Shown here: positions 24,790 through 35,896 of the stretch, piece by piece | How positions within the stretch are numbered: the stretch's first letter is position 1 | Layout: each line of letters begins with the position of its first letter | Origin: Liolophura sinensis | Taxonomy: Eukaryota > Mollusca > Polyplacophora > Chitonida > Chitonidae | DNA: 64,000 nucleotides | Assembly: GCF_032854445.1 (NCBI RefSeq) | Contig: NC_088300.1 | Span: 34,329,608-34,393,607 of the forward strand | Direction: 5' to 3' | The notes under the pieces: model-generated | The model's input: the letters and a program-made list of their open reading frames with translations, nothing else | Database searches by the model: none | What the model was told of the DNA's origin: nothing | Program-made: the position numbers and the translations under genes

Positions 24790-27778
24790 GAAAAAGAATG
24801 TCATAGGGTGGAGGAAGGTCAGCATCTGCTAGAGCAGGGCCTTGGCTACTGGGTGTCGCAGGGGCTTGGGAGGGGTATGGAGGGGCTGGGGGAGCAGAGG
24901 ATTGTTCTGGGGGTAAGAGTGGAGCTGAGGGTTGTATAAAGTCTTCCCGACTCTGACCAGAGGTGTCTTGTTGGGGAGGCCCCCCAGGGGACACTTCCCA
25001 ACTGTACTGCTGGTTATTCAGAAGCTGGGCTTGTGAGCCCTCATCTCCGGTGTAAGAGTCATTTATCTGATGTGAGGGAGCTTGAGAATGTCCTGGGGTG
25101 TGTGCCTCCTCCACAGGGTTACCCCCGTAACTGTAAGAACTTCTGAATATGAAGGGGTCAGCTGCTGGCATCTCCACAGCTTCTTCGCACTGAGGTATGT
25201 GTGTAGATGCAGGTGAGGGAGACGGGGAAGGCGTGCTACTTATCAGCTTCTTGTATACACAGCCTGCAACAAGATTGACATTTTTATTATTTACTTGAAT
25301 GGTGTTCACTAGTACAGTATACTTGCCATAAAAATTTGAATGCATTTCCTGCGGCAAATTTTGATATAATTATAAAGTGTTACATTTGTTGTTGAAGCCT
25401 GCATTTTTTCAGTAGGTTTTTGTCTCACCTTTCCCCCCCAAAAAACAAACAGCTTTGTAAGATTAATAGAACTCATTAGAATGAAGCAAATTGTGTCAAT
25501 CAGTCATGGAGAAAATCTTGGGCCAAATAAGGCAGTTCACTGAGTCATGAAACAAAAATAAATTGTGAATTGTATAGAATCAAATTCTTTCAAAGGAAAC
25601 AGGTAGGTTTACACACAACTACAATTATTCTAACAAAATAACAATTGCCAGGAACCTAAATGCAAGTACATTTATTTATTTATTTAATTGATATTTACGT
25701 ACACAAGAATATTTCACTTATACAACAGTGGCCAGCATTATGATGGGTGGAAAACAAGCAGACCCTGCGGGAGGGGGTGGGGGGTAAGGAGTGAGGGGGT
25801 GAGGGGGGAGGGGGGACCCATGACTGAAGTACGCTTGTCATACACAATAATAATTTCATCAAACTTCAGCCTCTGAAGTAGCAGAACACACAAAAAAGAA
25901 GTTAAGGTCATTTAGCAGACCACTGAAACCACAGTTGCTTTCTTACGTTGAATGAATTATCATGACTTAACGCCATATCGTTGCTTACTTAGGTGTTTTT
26001 GGATTGAATAAAGTGCAACCAAAAGTTTGATTAGGATTAAAGGCTATTAGCAATTTTGTCAAAAAAACTGTGTTTGTCAAACACATAACTTAAACTCGCA
26101 TTCATTTGTAGAAGACAATATCATCAAACTCACCACCCAAACTGCACCCTATGGCAACGACAACAACAGCTATAATAAGCCATTTGCCAACGTAACCCAG
26201 TGCCGAAGCTGAAACTGTGAAAGGAAATAGTAGCTAGAAATAACCAAATTAACAGAATTCATATGTAAATTTAAAACCTGGATTAGCTTGATCTGAGGAG
26301 CCACCAAATCGATATGCATACCAAAAAGTATCAAAAGTATTCGAAGCAGCGAACCAATAGAAACCAACGCCCAATCAGAATGAAGGAAATCATTAAATAG
26401 GCAACTTTGTGCATATATTGATCTGATTTTGGAAATTGATCTGCACAAAAGGTTTTATCAAAATGGTGCCATATACATGTATATCAGTTACTGCATTGTA
26501 TAAAACCAAGGATCAATGAGCAAAACAAACAGAGGCGGTGACTTTCCTATGAAGTACACAAGCATGCGTCTTGACCCCACGAAATGATGAGGTCACATCT
26601 GACCTCTGAGGTCATTTGCCATTGCTTGGAGTGGTTAATACATCAGAACAGGTAGACCTTTCCAACTTGATACGCTGAGAAACAATTTCACACATTAAAA
26701 CAGACACGCTCATAGAAGTCTACACAAATATAGAACACTACCAAAATCTCACCAGTCATACTGGCAGAATCAAAATGTCCCTAGTAAGTCTGAAGTCAAA
26801 GAAAAAAAAATGAACTTCCGATTCACAGGGTATACGCGTAGGATTTGAACTTCCGATTCACAGGGTATACGCGTAGGATTTGAACTTCCGATTCACAGGG
26901 TATACGCGTAGGATTTGAACTTCCGATTCACAGGGTATACATGTAGGATTTGAACTTCTGATTCACAAAGTACAAGCTAATATAAAAACTCACGTGAAGA
27001 AGATGAACAGTTTTTCTCATCCGATCCATCCATACAGAAATTGACGCCATCACAGGAATGTGACGAACTGTAACATTTTGCACTGAAATAACAGTTTTTG
27101 GTTCCCCAGTAGCAGTCCATGCAGTTCGTCGTGTTGCTGCCATCCGAACACATCTGTAATTTGCTGCACTTCTCTTTGTATTTGTGACACTTTTTGGCTT
27201 CCAGGAGCACGGTGTCACACTTGTAAGTTCCCGCTGGACAGCAGTATTTCTCATCTCGCCCATCTATACAGTCCTTCACCCCATCACAGTAATCTACTGC
27301 ACGGTAACAGTTACGCCATTCATCACACACCGCAAAATCGTTGTTGTCTACGTCAGGTTCCGGGCAGCTTTTTACTGATTACAAAAGGAATAAAGATTAG
27401 TGGACTGATTATTATAATTGATCACTTATATTTTATTTATTCATTTTTTTTAAAGAAAATGTGAAGAAGATTTGTTTTGTAAGCTTGCTTAACAAAGGTT
27501 ACTGCTTCATTACCATGATTTGGGTCTTCAAGGGAAGGGTGGAATATAGAGCAATGTCCCACAAGATCTAAATGGTCCACAAGCCAAGACACCACTGGTT
27601 CAAATGTGACTTCAGAAAATGTTTCTTTTTCTTTCTGGTTTTTTCTCTTTGGAAGAATTCCCGAAATATAACTGCCACTTGGTGATTGTAAATGGTCATT
27701 TCTTGGGCATATTTGCTGTTTTGTATATATACATGAATACAGAACTGCCACCACAGCAACAAGACAAATGTTCAGCAT
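24764..27778 (-). CDS. LDLRAD3-like single-pass receptor: three LDLa repeats, TM, PSAP/PPPY tail
   Basis: Exons: 27778-27514 (tentative first exon), 27374-26994, 26208-26134, 25263-24764. All junctions are phase 1 and the joined frame gives 406 residues. Residues 1-16 (MLNICLVAVVAVLYSC) look like a signal peptide. Three LDLa repeats follow (CPEP..CDGVKDCIDGRDEKYC; CPAGTYKC..CSDGSNTTNC, with its acidic calcium-binding residues degenerate; CYWGTKNC..CDGVNFCMDGSDEKNC). A membrane segment (WLIIAVVVVAIGCSLGGC, about 225-242) is encoded by its own 75-bp exon. The cytoplasmic tail of about 165 residues is Pro/Ser/Gln-rich, with PSAP (352-355) and PPPY (391-394). Three LDLa, one TM and PPxY is the architecture of LDLRAD3, whose tail binds Nedd4-family ubiquitin ligases; PSAP is a TSG101-type motif. 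The first exon, with its long linker before LDLa 1, is the weakest part; the three other exons are firm. Confidence 0.8.
25678..25765 (-). mobile_element. SINE family 1 fragment (3' part)
   Basis: (TTTA)n tail, CAAGAATATTTCACTTATAC and a CCAGCATTATGATGG block in minus orientation, inside an intron of the LDLa-receptor gene. Truncated before the head. Confidence 0.8.
25766..25818 (+). repeat. G-rich tract
   Basis: Runs of G (GGGAGGGGGTGGGGGG and AGGGGGGAGGGGGG) directly after the SINE fragment, with at least four G-runs of three or more. Could form a G-quadruplex on the strand opposite to transcription of the host gene. Confidence 0.7.
26811..26970. repeat. 35-bp tandem repeat, 4.5 copies, in an intron
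   Basis: Unit GAACTTCCGATTCACAGGGT plus ATACGCGTAGGATTT starts at 26812, 26847, 26882, 26917 and (partial) 26952. It ends about 20 bp from the splice donor of the LDLa exon (donor GTGAGT at 26993-26988 on the minus strand). Copies are nearly identical, suggesting recent expansion. Confidence 0.95.
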
Positions 27779-27989
27779 ACATCATTAGTTTCACTCGTCG
27801 TTGTTCTTCCAACAGTAGTTGGTTTGACAATGTTCATTTATCATGGACTTACATCATTCAATGTTTCACTGAGAGCTGAAAAAACCTTACATTAATACCC
27901 ATTTTAAATCCCTAAGATGAAGACTGAAAAGCTTATGTATACTCATATATAATATGTTGAAACAGGCCCCAAAATAGTTAAAAAAAACA

Positions 27990-28345
27990 TTAGGTCTGAT
28001 GAATCCTATGTGTGATGAATCCTAGGTGTGATGAATGAATCCTAGGTCTGATGAATGAATCATAGGTGTGATGAATGAATCCCTGGTCTGATGAATCCTA
28101 GGTCTGATGAATCCTAGGTCTGATGAATCCTAGGTCTGATGAATCCTAGGTCTGATGAATGAATCCTAGGTGTGATGAATGAATCCCAGGTCTGATGAAT
28201 CCTAGGTCTGATGAATCCTAGGTCTGATGAATGAATCCTAGGTCTGATGAATCCCAGGTCTGATGACTCTTAGGTCTGATGAATGAAACCTAGGTCTGAT
28301 GAATGAATCCTAGGTCTGATGAATCCTAGGTCTGATGAATCCATT
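27990..28345. repeat. 15/19-bp minisatellite
   Basis: Unit CTAGGTCTGATGAAT, with a variant that adds a second GAAT (19 bp), over 20 copies. The two unit lengths are interspersed without a simple higher-order order. Confidence 0.95.
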
Positions 28346-28349
28346 AAAT

Positions 28350-30025
28350 GTTGTATTCATTTGCTTTAAAGCAACGTAAGAAGTGTTAAGGCTAAGGTTT
28401 TGAAGGAAAAAGACAAAAAATGAAAGTTTAGGTATTAACTGGCTGTTATATCTTGCCAGTACAATTACTATCAATGACCTATAAAAATTTCACCCATGAC
28501 AAAATGAAAGGTATCCTTATAGATGTTCCATGGTAATGCAAGCTGGAAGAGACAATTATCTGAATTACTACTATACATCTCACCTTAAGTATGGTAAAAA
28601 TGCATTTTCACATGCACATAAAGGTATTAAAATGAAACTATTGATGCCAACACTTTATTTTTTCTGACAACAAATTACTGAAACTTCACCAAAAACTCAT
28701 AAATGGCCCTATTTTTTTTAAAGGGGGATAAATCCATCAGAACCAAGTGATTTATATCACTGGAAAAATTCCAAACTTTAGGTGAAAAGCAGATCTCATT
28801 TTACCTGAATCAGACAGTTCCACTTACTTTAGAAAGGTGGTCTGAGGTTTGTTTGCAAGGTGGGATGATATATACTACCGAAAAAATGTGAGTTTCAGCA
28901 CCAAAAGTCAAACATTATGACATTATTATATGCCCGTAAAATATACCTCTAAGGTATTTTACTGTTGTTAAATATACTAAAAGTTGGTCAACATACACAG
29001 ATGGTATCTCCATAATTTACAATCCAGGGACTGTTGACAAGAACCTTTGTGTCTACACTCTGTGTCTTTCCCGGCAAGACAGTCCAACATCATCATGACA
29101 GGGAGCTCTGTAAAACAAGTGGAAATCAAGATTTGTACATGTTAACTTACTTGCTGTCTCCCACTACCCTGTCTCACTTGCAAGCTGGGAGAGTTGCTGG
29201 GCCAGCACTCATATTTGTCCTTAGTCCCTGTATAATTGTTTGTATGTACTGTTTGTATTTGTTTGTGCAGGGATTGGGGAAAAACAGTTTTGTGCAAACT
29301 GACCAAGTTACCTTCAATAAATAAAGATATCATTATTATTACAGTAAACAGGCTGTTTTTCATGGTTCATAAAGAGTTACTGTAATTCACCTCAATCCAG
29401 CTTGTAAAAATACATTTTCAAATGCACATAAAGGTTTTAAATGATACATTTAACAGTTAAGTTTTTCTAATGTGAAATTAATCAAACCCCAAACTTCTAA
29501 CAAGTGGCCAAGCTGGATGCATCAATCAGAATCAAGCAAAATGTGGGACTTGAAAAAAAACTCAACTTTAGAGGAAACAGAGTGACTGTTCATCTTTACA
29601 AATTTTAAAAATGAAAAATTGAACAGCATCAGATACAAGCTGAGAGGCAGTGGTAAAAACCCGAAGCACTGAGATGTAGTTCTAAGTCTAGCCCCGAAGG
29701 CTCCGCCTGGTATTGTTGGAGTCTCCACACTAACAGTGTTAATTTCGTACTTAACCAAGGCCCAGGGTGATTGTCTTTGTTATCAAACAAGTCTCATGCA
29801 AATAAAAGACAACAACCTTAAGACCTGCTTTCCACACATAAGTTTAGCCAGTGGGGTGTATCAGTGTCTTTGAGATACCCTATTTTGACACACAAAAATT
29901 AACACAGGAGAGTTGGGGAAAACAGGAGAAAATAGGAAATGAGACAAATTCTGGTTAGAGGTATGTTTCCGAACGCACCGCCACCATATGTTGCCATTCG
30001 CTTTAGAATAGATTTATTATAGCCA
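28350..30025. other. gene-free stretch upstream of the LDLa receptor
   Basis: Should contain regulatory sequence of the minus-strand receptor gene if the first exon at 27.5-27.8 kb is right. The reading frames 29034-29324 and 29522-29758 have no domain or splice partner. I see no SINE. Confidence 0.45.
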
Positions 30026-30027
30026 TC

Positions 30028-30792
30028 CATGGCACACATGCCTCACGCATGGCACACACGCTTCACCCACGGCACACACGTCTCTCACCCATGGCACACA
30101 AGCCTCTCCCACGGCACACACGCCTCACCCACAGATCACACGCCTCACCCACAGCACACACGTCTCACCCATGGCACACAAGCCTCTCCCACGGCACACA
30201 TGCCTCACCCACAGCACACACGCCTCACCCATGGCACACAAGCCTCTCCCACGGCACGCACGCCTCACCCACAGATCACACGCCTCACCCACAGCACACA
30301 CGCCTCACCCACGGCACACATGCCTCACCCACAGCACACACGCCTCACCCACAGCACACACGCCTCACCCATGGCACACAAGCCTCACCCACGGCACACA
30401 TGCCTCACCCACAGATCACACGCCTCACCCACAGCACACACGTCTCACCCATGGCACACAAGCCTCTCCCACGGCACACATGCCTCACCCACAGCACACA
30501 CGCCTCACCCACAGCACACACGCCTCACCCATGGCACACAAGCCTCTCCCACGGCACGCACGCCTCACCCACAGATCACACGCCTCACCCACAGCACACA
30601 CGCCTCACCCATGGCACACAAGCCTCTCCCACAGCACACACGCCTCACCCACAGATCACACGCCTCACCCACAGCACACACGCCTCACCCACAGCACACA
30701 CGCCTCACCCACAGATCACACGCCTCACCCACAGCACACACGCCTCACCCACAGCACACACGCCTCACCCACAGATCACACGCCTCACCCAC
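30028..30792. repeat. 20-bp minisatellite, about 38 copies, open in three frames
   Basis: Unit CACACGCCTCACCCACAGCA with variants (ATGGCACACAAGCCTC, CAGATCACACGCCTC). As the 20-bp unit has no stop in any plus-strand frame, all three plus frames are open for 210-304 residues and read the same His/Thr/Pro-rich peptide with a 20-residue (60-bp) period. No splice context, signal peptide or conserved flank: non-coding array. Confidence 0.93.
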
Positions 30793-31044
30793 TGTCACCA
30801 TCTTGAAGTGCTACATGCATGTCCTTCTTCATCGTGGATCAGAGGAAAGATGGCAGCAGTGGTCGAGGCATTTGTGCCATGGAGGCCTTCATGGCTATGA
30901 TAAATCCATTGTAAAGCGAGGACAGTATAAGACAAGGAGTTGAAGTCTTTCGGGGCTACTTTAAGTGAGGAGTTTTGTCAGTTACCTGGCCTTCTGAAGT
31001 GCTTTCTCATGTGTCCTATCTGGTTTGCTACAGTTATTAACAAG

Positions 31045-31487
31045 ACACCCTTCATATAACCAGACACCCTTAATATAACCACACACCCTTCACATAAGCA
31101 GACACCCTTCAAATGACCATAGACCCTTCATATAACCCAACACCCTTCACATATCCAGACACCCTTCATATAACCACACACCCTTCATATAAGCAGACAC
31201 CCGTCATATGACCATACATCCTTCACATAATCAGACACCCTTCACATAGCCAGACACCCTTCATATAACCAGACACCCTTCACATAACCAGACACCCTTC
31301 ATATAACTACACACCCTTCACATAACCAGACACCCTTCAAATGACCATACACCCTTCATATAACCCAACACCCTTCACATAGCCAGACACCCTTCATATA
31401 ACCAGACACCCTTCATATAAGCAGACACCCTTCATATGACCAGACACCCTTCACATAATCAGACACCCTTCTTATAACCAGACATGG
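31045..31487. repeat. 19/20-bp minisatellite, about 22 copies
   Basis: Unit ACCAGACACCCTTCATATA with variants in the CATATAA / CACATAA / AAATGACC part. Starts about 250 bp after the 20-bp array and shares its ACACCC richness, but it is a different unit. Confidence 0.93.
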
Positions 31488-31849
31488 AAAGTATTATGCC
31501 GGATCCTATTGGTCAGTTGTGTTCTTCAGAGGCCCATGGAGTCTTTTGATCATTTGACGGAGGATTTCCATTATGCATCACATTTCATTCCCTACAGGTT
31601 TCTGTTTAAACGGTATTACTGAAGGAAAAGATATGGGACTACTATCTATACAAACCTAATGTAACAAATGCAAGCACCACCAACTCTGATCTCCAGGTCT
31701 CTGAAATGAAGAAAAAAGAAGAGAAATAGGTAAACATTAATATTATTGTTCAGACAAGATTTTGAGTCAAGTTATACAATATTATGCAAAAAATGCAAAT
31801 GTAAGAGTTAAGTTGTTTGTTCATTTGATTGTTCTTCATTTCCATACTA

Positions 31850-32006
31850 GTGGGAAGATCTGCCAGCAGCCTACGGATGGTCATGGGTTTCCCCCGGGCA
31901 CTGCCCGGTTTCCTCCCACCATAATGCTGGCCGCCGTCATAAAAGTGAAATATTCTTGAGTACGGCGTAAAACACCAATCAAATAAATAAATAAATAAAT
32001 AAATCA
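31850..32006 (+). mobile_element. SINE family 1 fragment (body and tail)
   Basis: AGATCTGCCAGCAGCCTACG, GGTTTCCTCCCACCATAATG, GTGAAATATTCTTGAGTACG and an (AAAT)n tail at 31982-32005. Head absent. Confidence 0.88.
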
Positions 32007-32519
32007 ATTCCATACTCAAGAAATTTCCCCTTACGTGACTGAGATTCATTTTATGGACAAAGGAAACCAGAGCACTCCATGTAGGCCCAGAACTAGCAAT
32101 CTTTGACAATTTACAGACAGGTAACCTGCTGATATGCCTACTTTATTGGTGGAAGAAAAGTAGCCTTTATGCACATTATACTGTAGACTCTTGTATCCAT
32201 CTAACAGGCTTTCTATAACCGCTACACAGAACATGCAGACCAATCATATTATTCATAGTTCCTAACACCCGGGCTCCTCGCAAGGAACAGGAGGTGATAA
32301 ATAACATAAAGTCAAATTGTGCAAAATGCTAATTTTTGCCGATTGGAACACTGGAACTATTATATGTGATGGGTAGATACATCATGATTGATTTTTCAGA
32401 GTGAATTTCTAGCCTAAAAGCTATATTTTTATGTTTTATGCTAAAACCATCATCAATGCCTATCTCACCTAGGTTAAATTCGCTTTGTTCTCATCTCCCA
32501 CACTCTAAAACAGTCTAAT

Positions 32520-32760
32520 CACATGATCAAAGAGTGTGCTGACCATTGGCTATGACACCAATGCAAAATTGTGAATACTGAGCCTATCGATGTAAGGGGC
32601 TGTGGATTGTGCAAACGGTCACACAACAGCTTGCTGTCATCAAGACGAAAGAAACAGTCAGACAAGAGGGGTTGACAAATCCCTAACCCAGGCCAGGATC
32701 GAACCCACACCTCTCGTGTCCCACTACTCGGCCAAGACCTTCTCCCAAAACTTATACAGT
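32520..32760 (-). mobile_element. SINE family 3 candidate with tRNA-like head
   Basis: In minus orientation, an A-box-like GGCCGAGTAGTGG (32733-32721) and a perfect B-box GGTTCGATCC (about 32705-32696) are spaced as in a tRNA. The sequence continues about 180 bp 3' of the head without similarity to families 1 or 2. No second copy in this window, so family status is unproven. Confidence 0.5.
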
Positions 32761-32779
32761 CTATCCTTAAATTTCTACG

Positions 32780-33335
32780 AGCATATGACATACAAGGTTG
32801 ATTCGAGTACCTGTATTTCGACGGAATGGTAGTGTTCTAGGTTTATAATTTCGGTCTTTTTCTCCGAGTTGGTTAATTACACTATCGATAACTGGCCTTC
32901 GAGTAATTCACGTTCTTTCAAATAGACGAAAAGTAACATAACTCCTTTCGTCACAAAATGTCTTACCAAGCATGGTACTGCAGAGATAAGTGTCACATCA
33001 CTATTGATTGGTCCATCGCCACACTGATCAGATGAACACTAACCTACACTAGTCAGCCATTTACTGTTTACATTTGCTCTGTGTTGTTGAAGCGCCGAGA
33101 ATGACCTTGACCTTCCAGGTCACTATGGCCTTGGCATTTCGATAAGGTTATTGGGTGCATTGCATTATATCTTTTTTAAACCACATGTACTTCTATGTTC
33201 TCTTGTCAGCATACATGAAATAGGCATGATATGCTCTCTTCTAACTTGAATATTTTGCGAAGTAATACATTCGTAAAATTTGATATAATAGTGTTAAATC
33301 AGTAAAGGAATTAAAATGGCTTTCATTTCATTATT
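32780..33335. other. gene-free stretch
   Basis: Nothing supported. Confidence 0.45.
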
Positions 33336-33337
33336 GA

Positions 33338-33592
33338 CTTATTTATTTTTTTAAGTGATTGGTGTTTTACGCCGTACTCAAGAACATTTCACTTTCATGA
33401 CCGCGGCCAACATTATGGAGGGACGAAACCCACGATCATTCGCACAATGTTGCAAGACCTTCCCATGCATGTACGGCCGGAGAGGAAACCAGCATGAGCT
33501 CGGCTTGAAATCACAGCGACCGCATTGGTGAGAGGCTCCTGGGTCACTGCGTCGCGCTGGCGCGCTAACCACCTCGGCCACGAAGGCGGCCA
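33338..33592 (-). mobile_element. SINE family 1, near full length
   Basis: TTTATTTTTT tail, GATTGGTGTTTTACGCCG, a body with small deletions, and a tRNA-like head at 33480-33592 (GGCCGAGGTGGTTAGCGCGC, an A-box). The overlapping frames 33378-33622 are not genes. Confidence 0.88.
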
Positions 33593-33599
33593 TTTCATC

Positions 33600-34161
33600 T
33601 TTGATGTTTGTCTATAGATCACAGGTATTTACGTGTAGAGAATACTCACCAATCGAGTGGTAAGTTCAGCATTGGCTAGAAAGATTACGGTTAGGCACTT
33701 TATACATGAATTCTTTAGACATAAATTTTTTAGAGATTAACTTTTGCTGGGACTAAGTATACAACATCTATTATACTGTTAACCATGATCGTAGTCAGAT
33801 ATTTAAGTGATAACAATACATATTCTATATTAATATAATTTCATACTGTCCTTGTCGGAGTACCGTTATATTGTTCAAGTCAATTCCTCCAAAACTCTCG
33901 TACAAACACTAGAGACGAGTCCCCAAGAAATAATAGATTACATGTCCGATGTAGGGAAACGATATTGACTGCTTAATATAAGGATTTAGTATTCTTTTCA
34001 TTCAGCAAATCATGATTGAAAATCTTGACAAATATGTATAGATTCACTCAGTCAAGTAAAAGTTATAAAGACCAAGAATCTTTTACATACTCACAGAAAG
34101 AGAGTGCTTTCAAAAAACTTCAGAAAGGTTTGTCAGTGTCAGTATATGCATCGTCAATGCT
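33600..34161. other. unique sequence left of the tandem array
   Basis: Ends at the first junction of the tandem segmental duplication. No gene seen. Confidence 0.45.
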
Positions 34162-34314
34162 ACAGCGCCATAAAATCTGGCCATTTTACGGATTCCACTG
34201 ATTCCAGTATTTGTCCACTCTTTCGATTGTGACAAAAATTGGGGCCTCAGCATCAATGAACTACCAGTATTCTATTTACCATGCAATTATTTATTTATTT
34301 CTTACTAAAGAAGT

Positions 34315-34425
34315 TCTCACTTTTTACAGTTTGATGGGTGGAGGAAACCGAAGTGCCTGTGGTAAAACACCGACCATTAGCAGGTTGCTGTCCACCATTT
34401 GCTCCACGACCTGTTTCATGTAATT
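34315..34425 (+). repeat. short repeat related to the SINE body, in three unit copies
   Basis: GATGGGTGGAGGAAACCGAA then AGTGCC and TTGCTGTCCACCATTTGCTC. Copies lie at 47846 and 62936, with a related module (GGGTGGAGGAAATCGGAGTG) in an EAAT intron at 36710 and 50104. Probably an old transposon fragment present before the duplication. Confidence 0.55.
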
Positions 34426-34664
34426 CCTAAAGTGCTATTTCAGTGAAAACTTCCTGTATCTGTGCGTCAAAACAGACATTCGTGTATCAGTCATCAACCA
34501 AAATGGACGTTCCGGGTCAATAATAGAGTTAAGGCCAATTCCCAAACGACGTTCAACACAAATACTTAGAAAATATATACAACACAAAATTAGGTCAGAT
34601 TTATTCAAAGAGAAGCGGTCAGTAGTTTTCAATGGGGATGAGAAAACGCAAGGGATGTTCTAGC

Positions 34665-34885
34665 CGAGTGAATCAGTGAGTGAGTGCTTGGGGTTTTACG
34701 TCGTGCTCAACAATTTTTTCAGTCATATGACGACGAAGAAATCCTTATGGTGTATGTAATGTGCCTCCTTGTTACAGGACGGATTTCCACCACTCTTCTA
34801 CCTAGTGCTGCGTCACTGAGACGACTTATCGAAGGCAAGTAGGCCGCCCCGCTCGAGCCATACGGGTCAACCAGTCGTTGGATAT
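34665..34885. mobile_element. SINE-like insertion present only in unit A
   Basis: AGTGAGTGAGTGCTTGGGGT followed by TTTACGTCGTGCTCAACAAT and GACGACGAAG resembles the 3' module of a molluscan SINE distinct from family 1. The flanks match B (about 48061-48190) and C (about 63240-63290), where this segment is missing. Confidence 0.55.
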
Positions 34886-35120
34886 TCTGTCAATATTTGC
34901 AAGAACTAAGGTACGGATGGCTCTTTGTCAACAGACATATTGAAGTGTCTTCCAAATCCAGCTGAGTTCCGCCATTGAAAACATCCTACAAATTAACTAT
35001 GACATTTTCATTGAAGTCTGTAGGTACAGGACAAATATTCACAGCCCAACCGTAAAAAAAAACCATAAAAACAAGTACACCTGACGTAAATAATTAGGGA
35101 ATTTCTTTGGGAGATACCGA

Positions 35121-35435
35121 TTGAGTCATTGTCAAGAAGAATTTTGGTGGGTGTACACGCAATTACCCTATTGGTCAGGAATTTCCTGGAGCAGCAATCT
35201 AAACATGCAGATCAGCCTTCAATACAGATCATTCATACTATGCCTTATTCTGGAGGCTGTCATGTGTCACCGGTTAAATCCTTTGTATGTCCTACACACT
35301 GGCTACTTCATCTCCATTTTTGTACCTGTGAACAAATTGTTTTGTATTGCTTATGTCGAGGAGAACCCCTTATTGGTTGCAGGTAATCCTCTTAATTCAA
35401 TTAGATCAGTTAACACCTACAAAGATTTTTACTAA
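35121..35435 (+). other. open reading frame conserved in the three unit flanks, status unknown
   Basis: Two overlapping plus-strand frames (104 and 85 residues here) recur at 48499-48992 and 63487-63879 with the same peptide core, LPYWSGISWSSNLNMQISLQ in one frame. They lie 3' of each EAAT gene and opposite in strand. No domain, signal or splice partner. Since both frames are equally preserved, recent duplication explains the conservation better than coding. Confidence 0.35.
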
Positions 35436-35682
35436 ATATATATATAACTTCTTTATTTCCACATTCAATACACATATCTGTCTTTTTCATAAAGCGAACA
35501 ATCTGTATAAAGATGAATCTTTCTTAACTCCCTGTTTGTCCTCTCAGCGTCGTCTTTCGCCATGGCAAAAAACCATGCAGATAGTGAAAGTCATTGTAAC
35601 CGACCTTGTTGACAGTCTGGTAACAGACAATTTGACATAACTTTTTAAAATATTAACCAGGTTATATTTCATTCACAACGCC

Positions 35683-35688
35683 TTTATT
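35683..35688 (-). terminator. AATAAA polyadenylation signal, EAAT copy A
   Basis: Minus-strand AATAAA about 210 nt downstream of the stop at 35897. The equivalent site is kept in unit B (49064-49069). Confidence 0.5.
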
Positions 35689-35896
35689 ATTCTGCATACG
35701 GCTTTTATGCAACTGAAGAGCGTTTTGTGTAAACGTCATATGTGCAATATCTTAGCCGTCCGTTTTAGAACTGCCTATGTGACTGTCCATGCATGAGACT
35801 ATCCACGTGGTTCTCTCAATTTCTAGTGTGTTTGTTGCTGTTTCCTGGATATCTTTAATTGATACACGTTTTTTAGCAAATACGCCTAGTCTTGTT

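Noticed and set aside
27990-28345. CRISPR-like regularly spaced repeats
   Set aside because: Direct tandem units without unique spacers, in a eukaryotic genome.
30029-30943. 304-residue His/Thr/Pro-rich reading frame
   Set aside because: It is the translation of a 20-bp minisatellite open in all three forward frames, with no signal peptide, splice context or conserved flank.
31045-31487. CRISPR-like repeat array
   Set aside because: Units abut with no spacer; variants are of the repeat itself.
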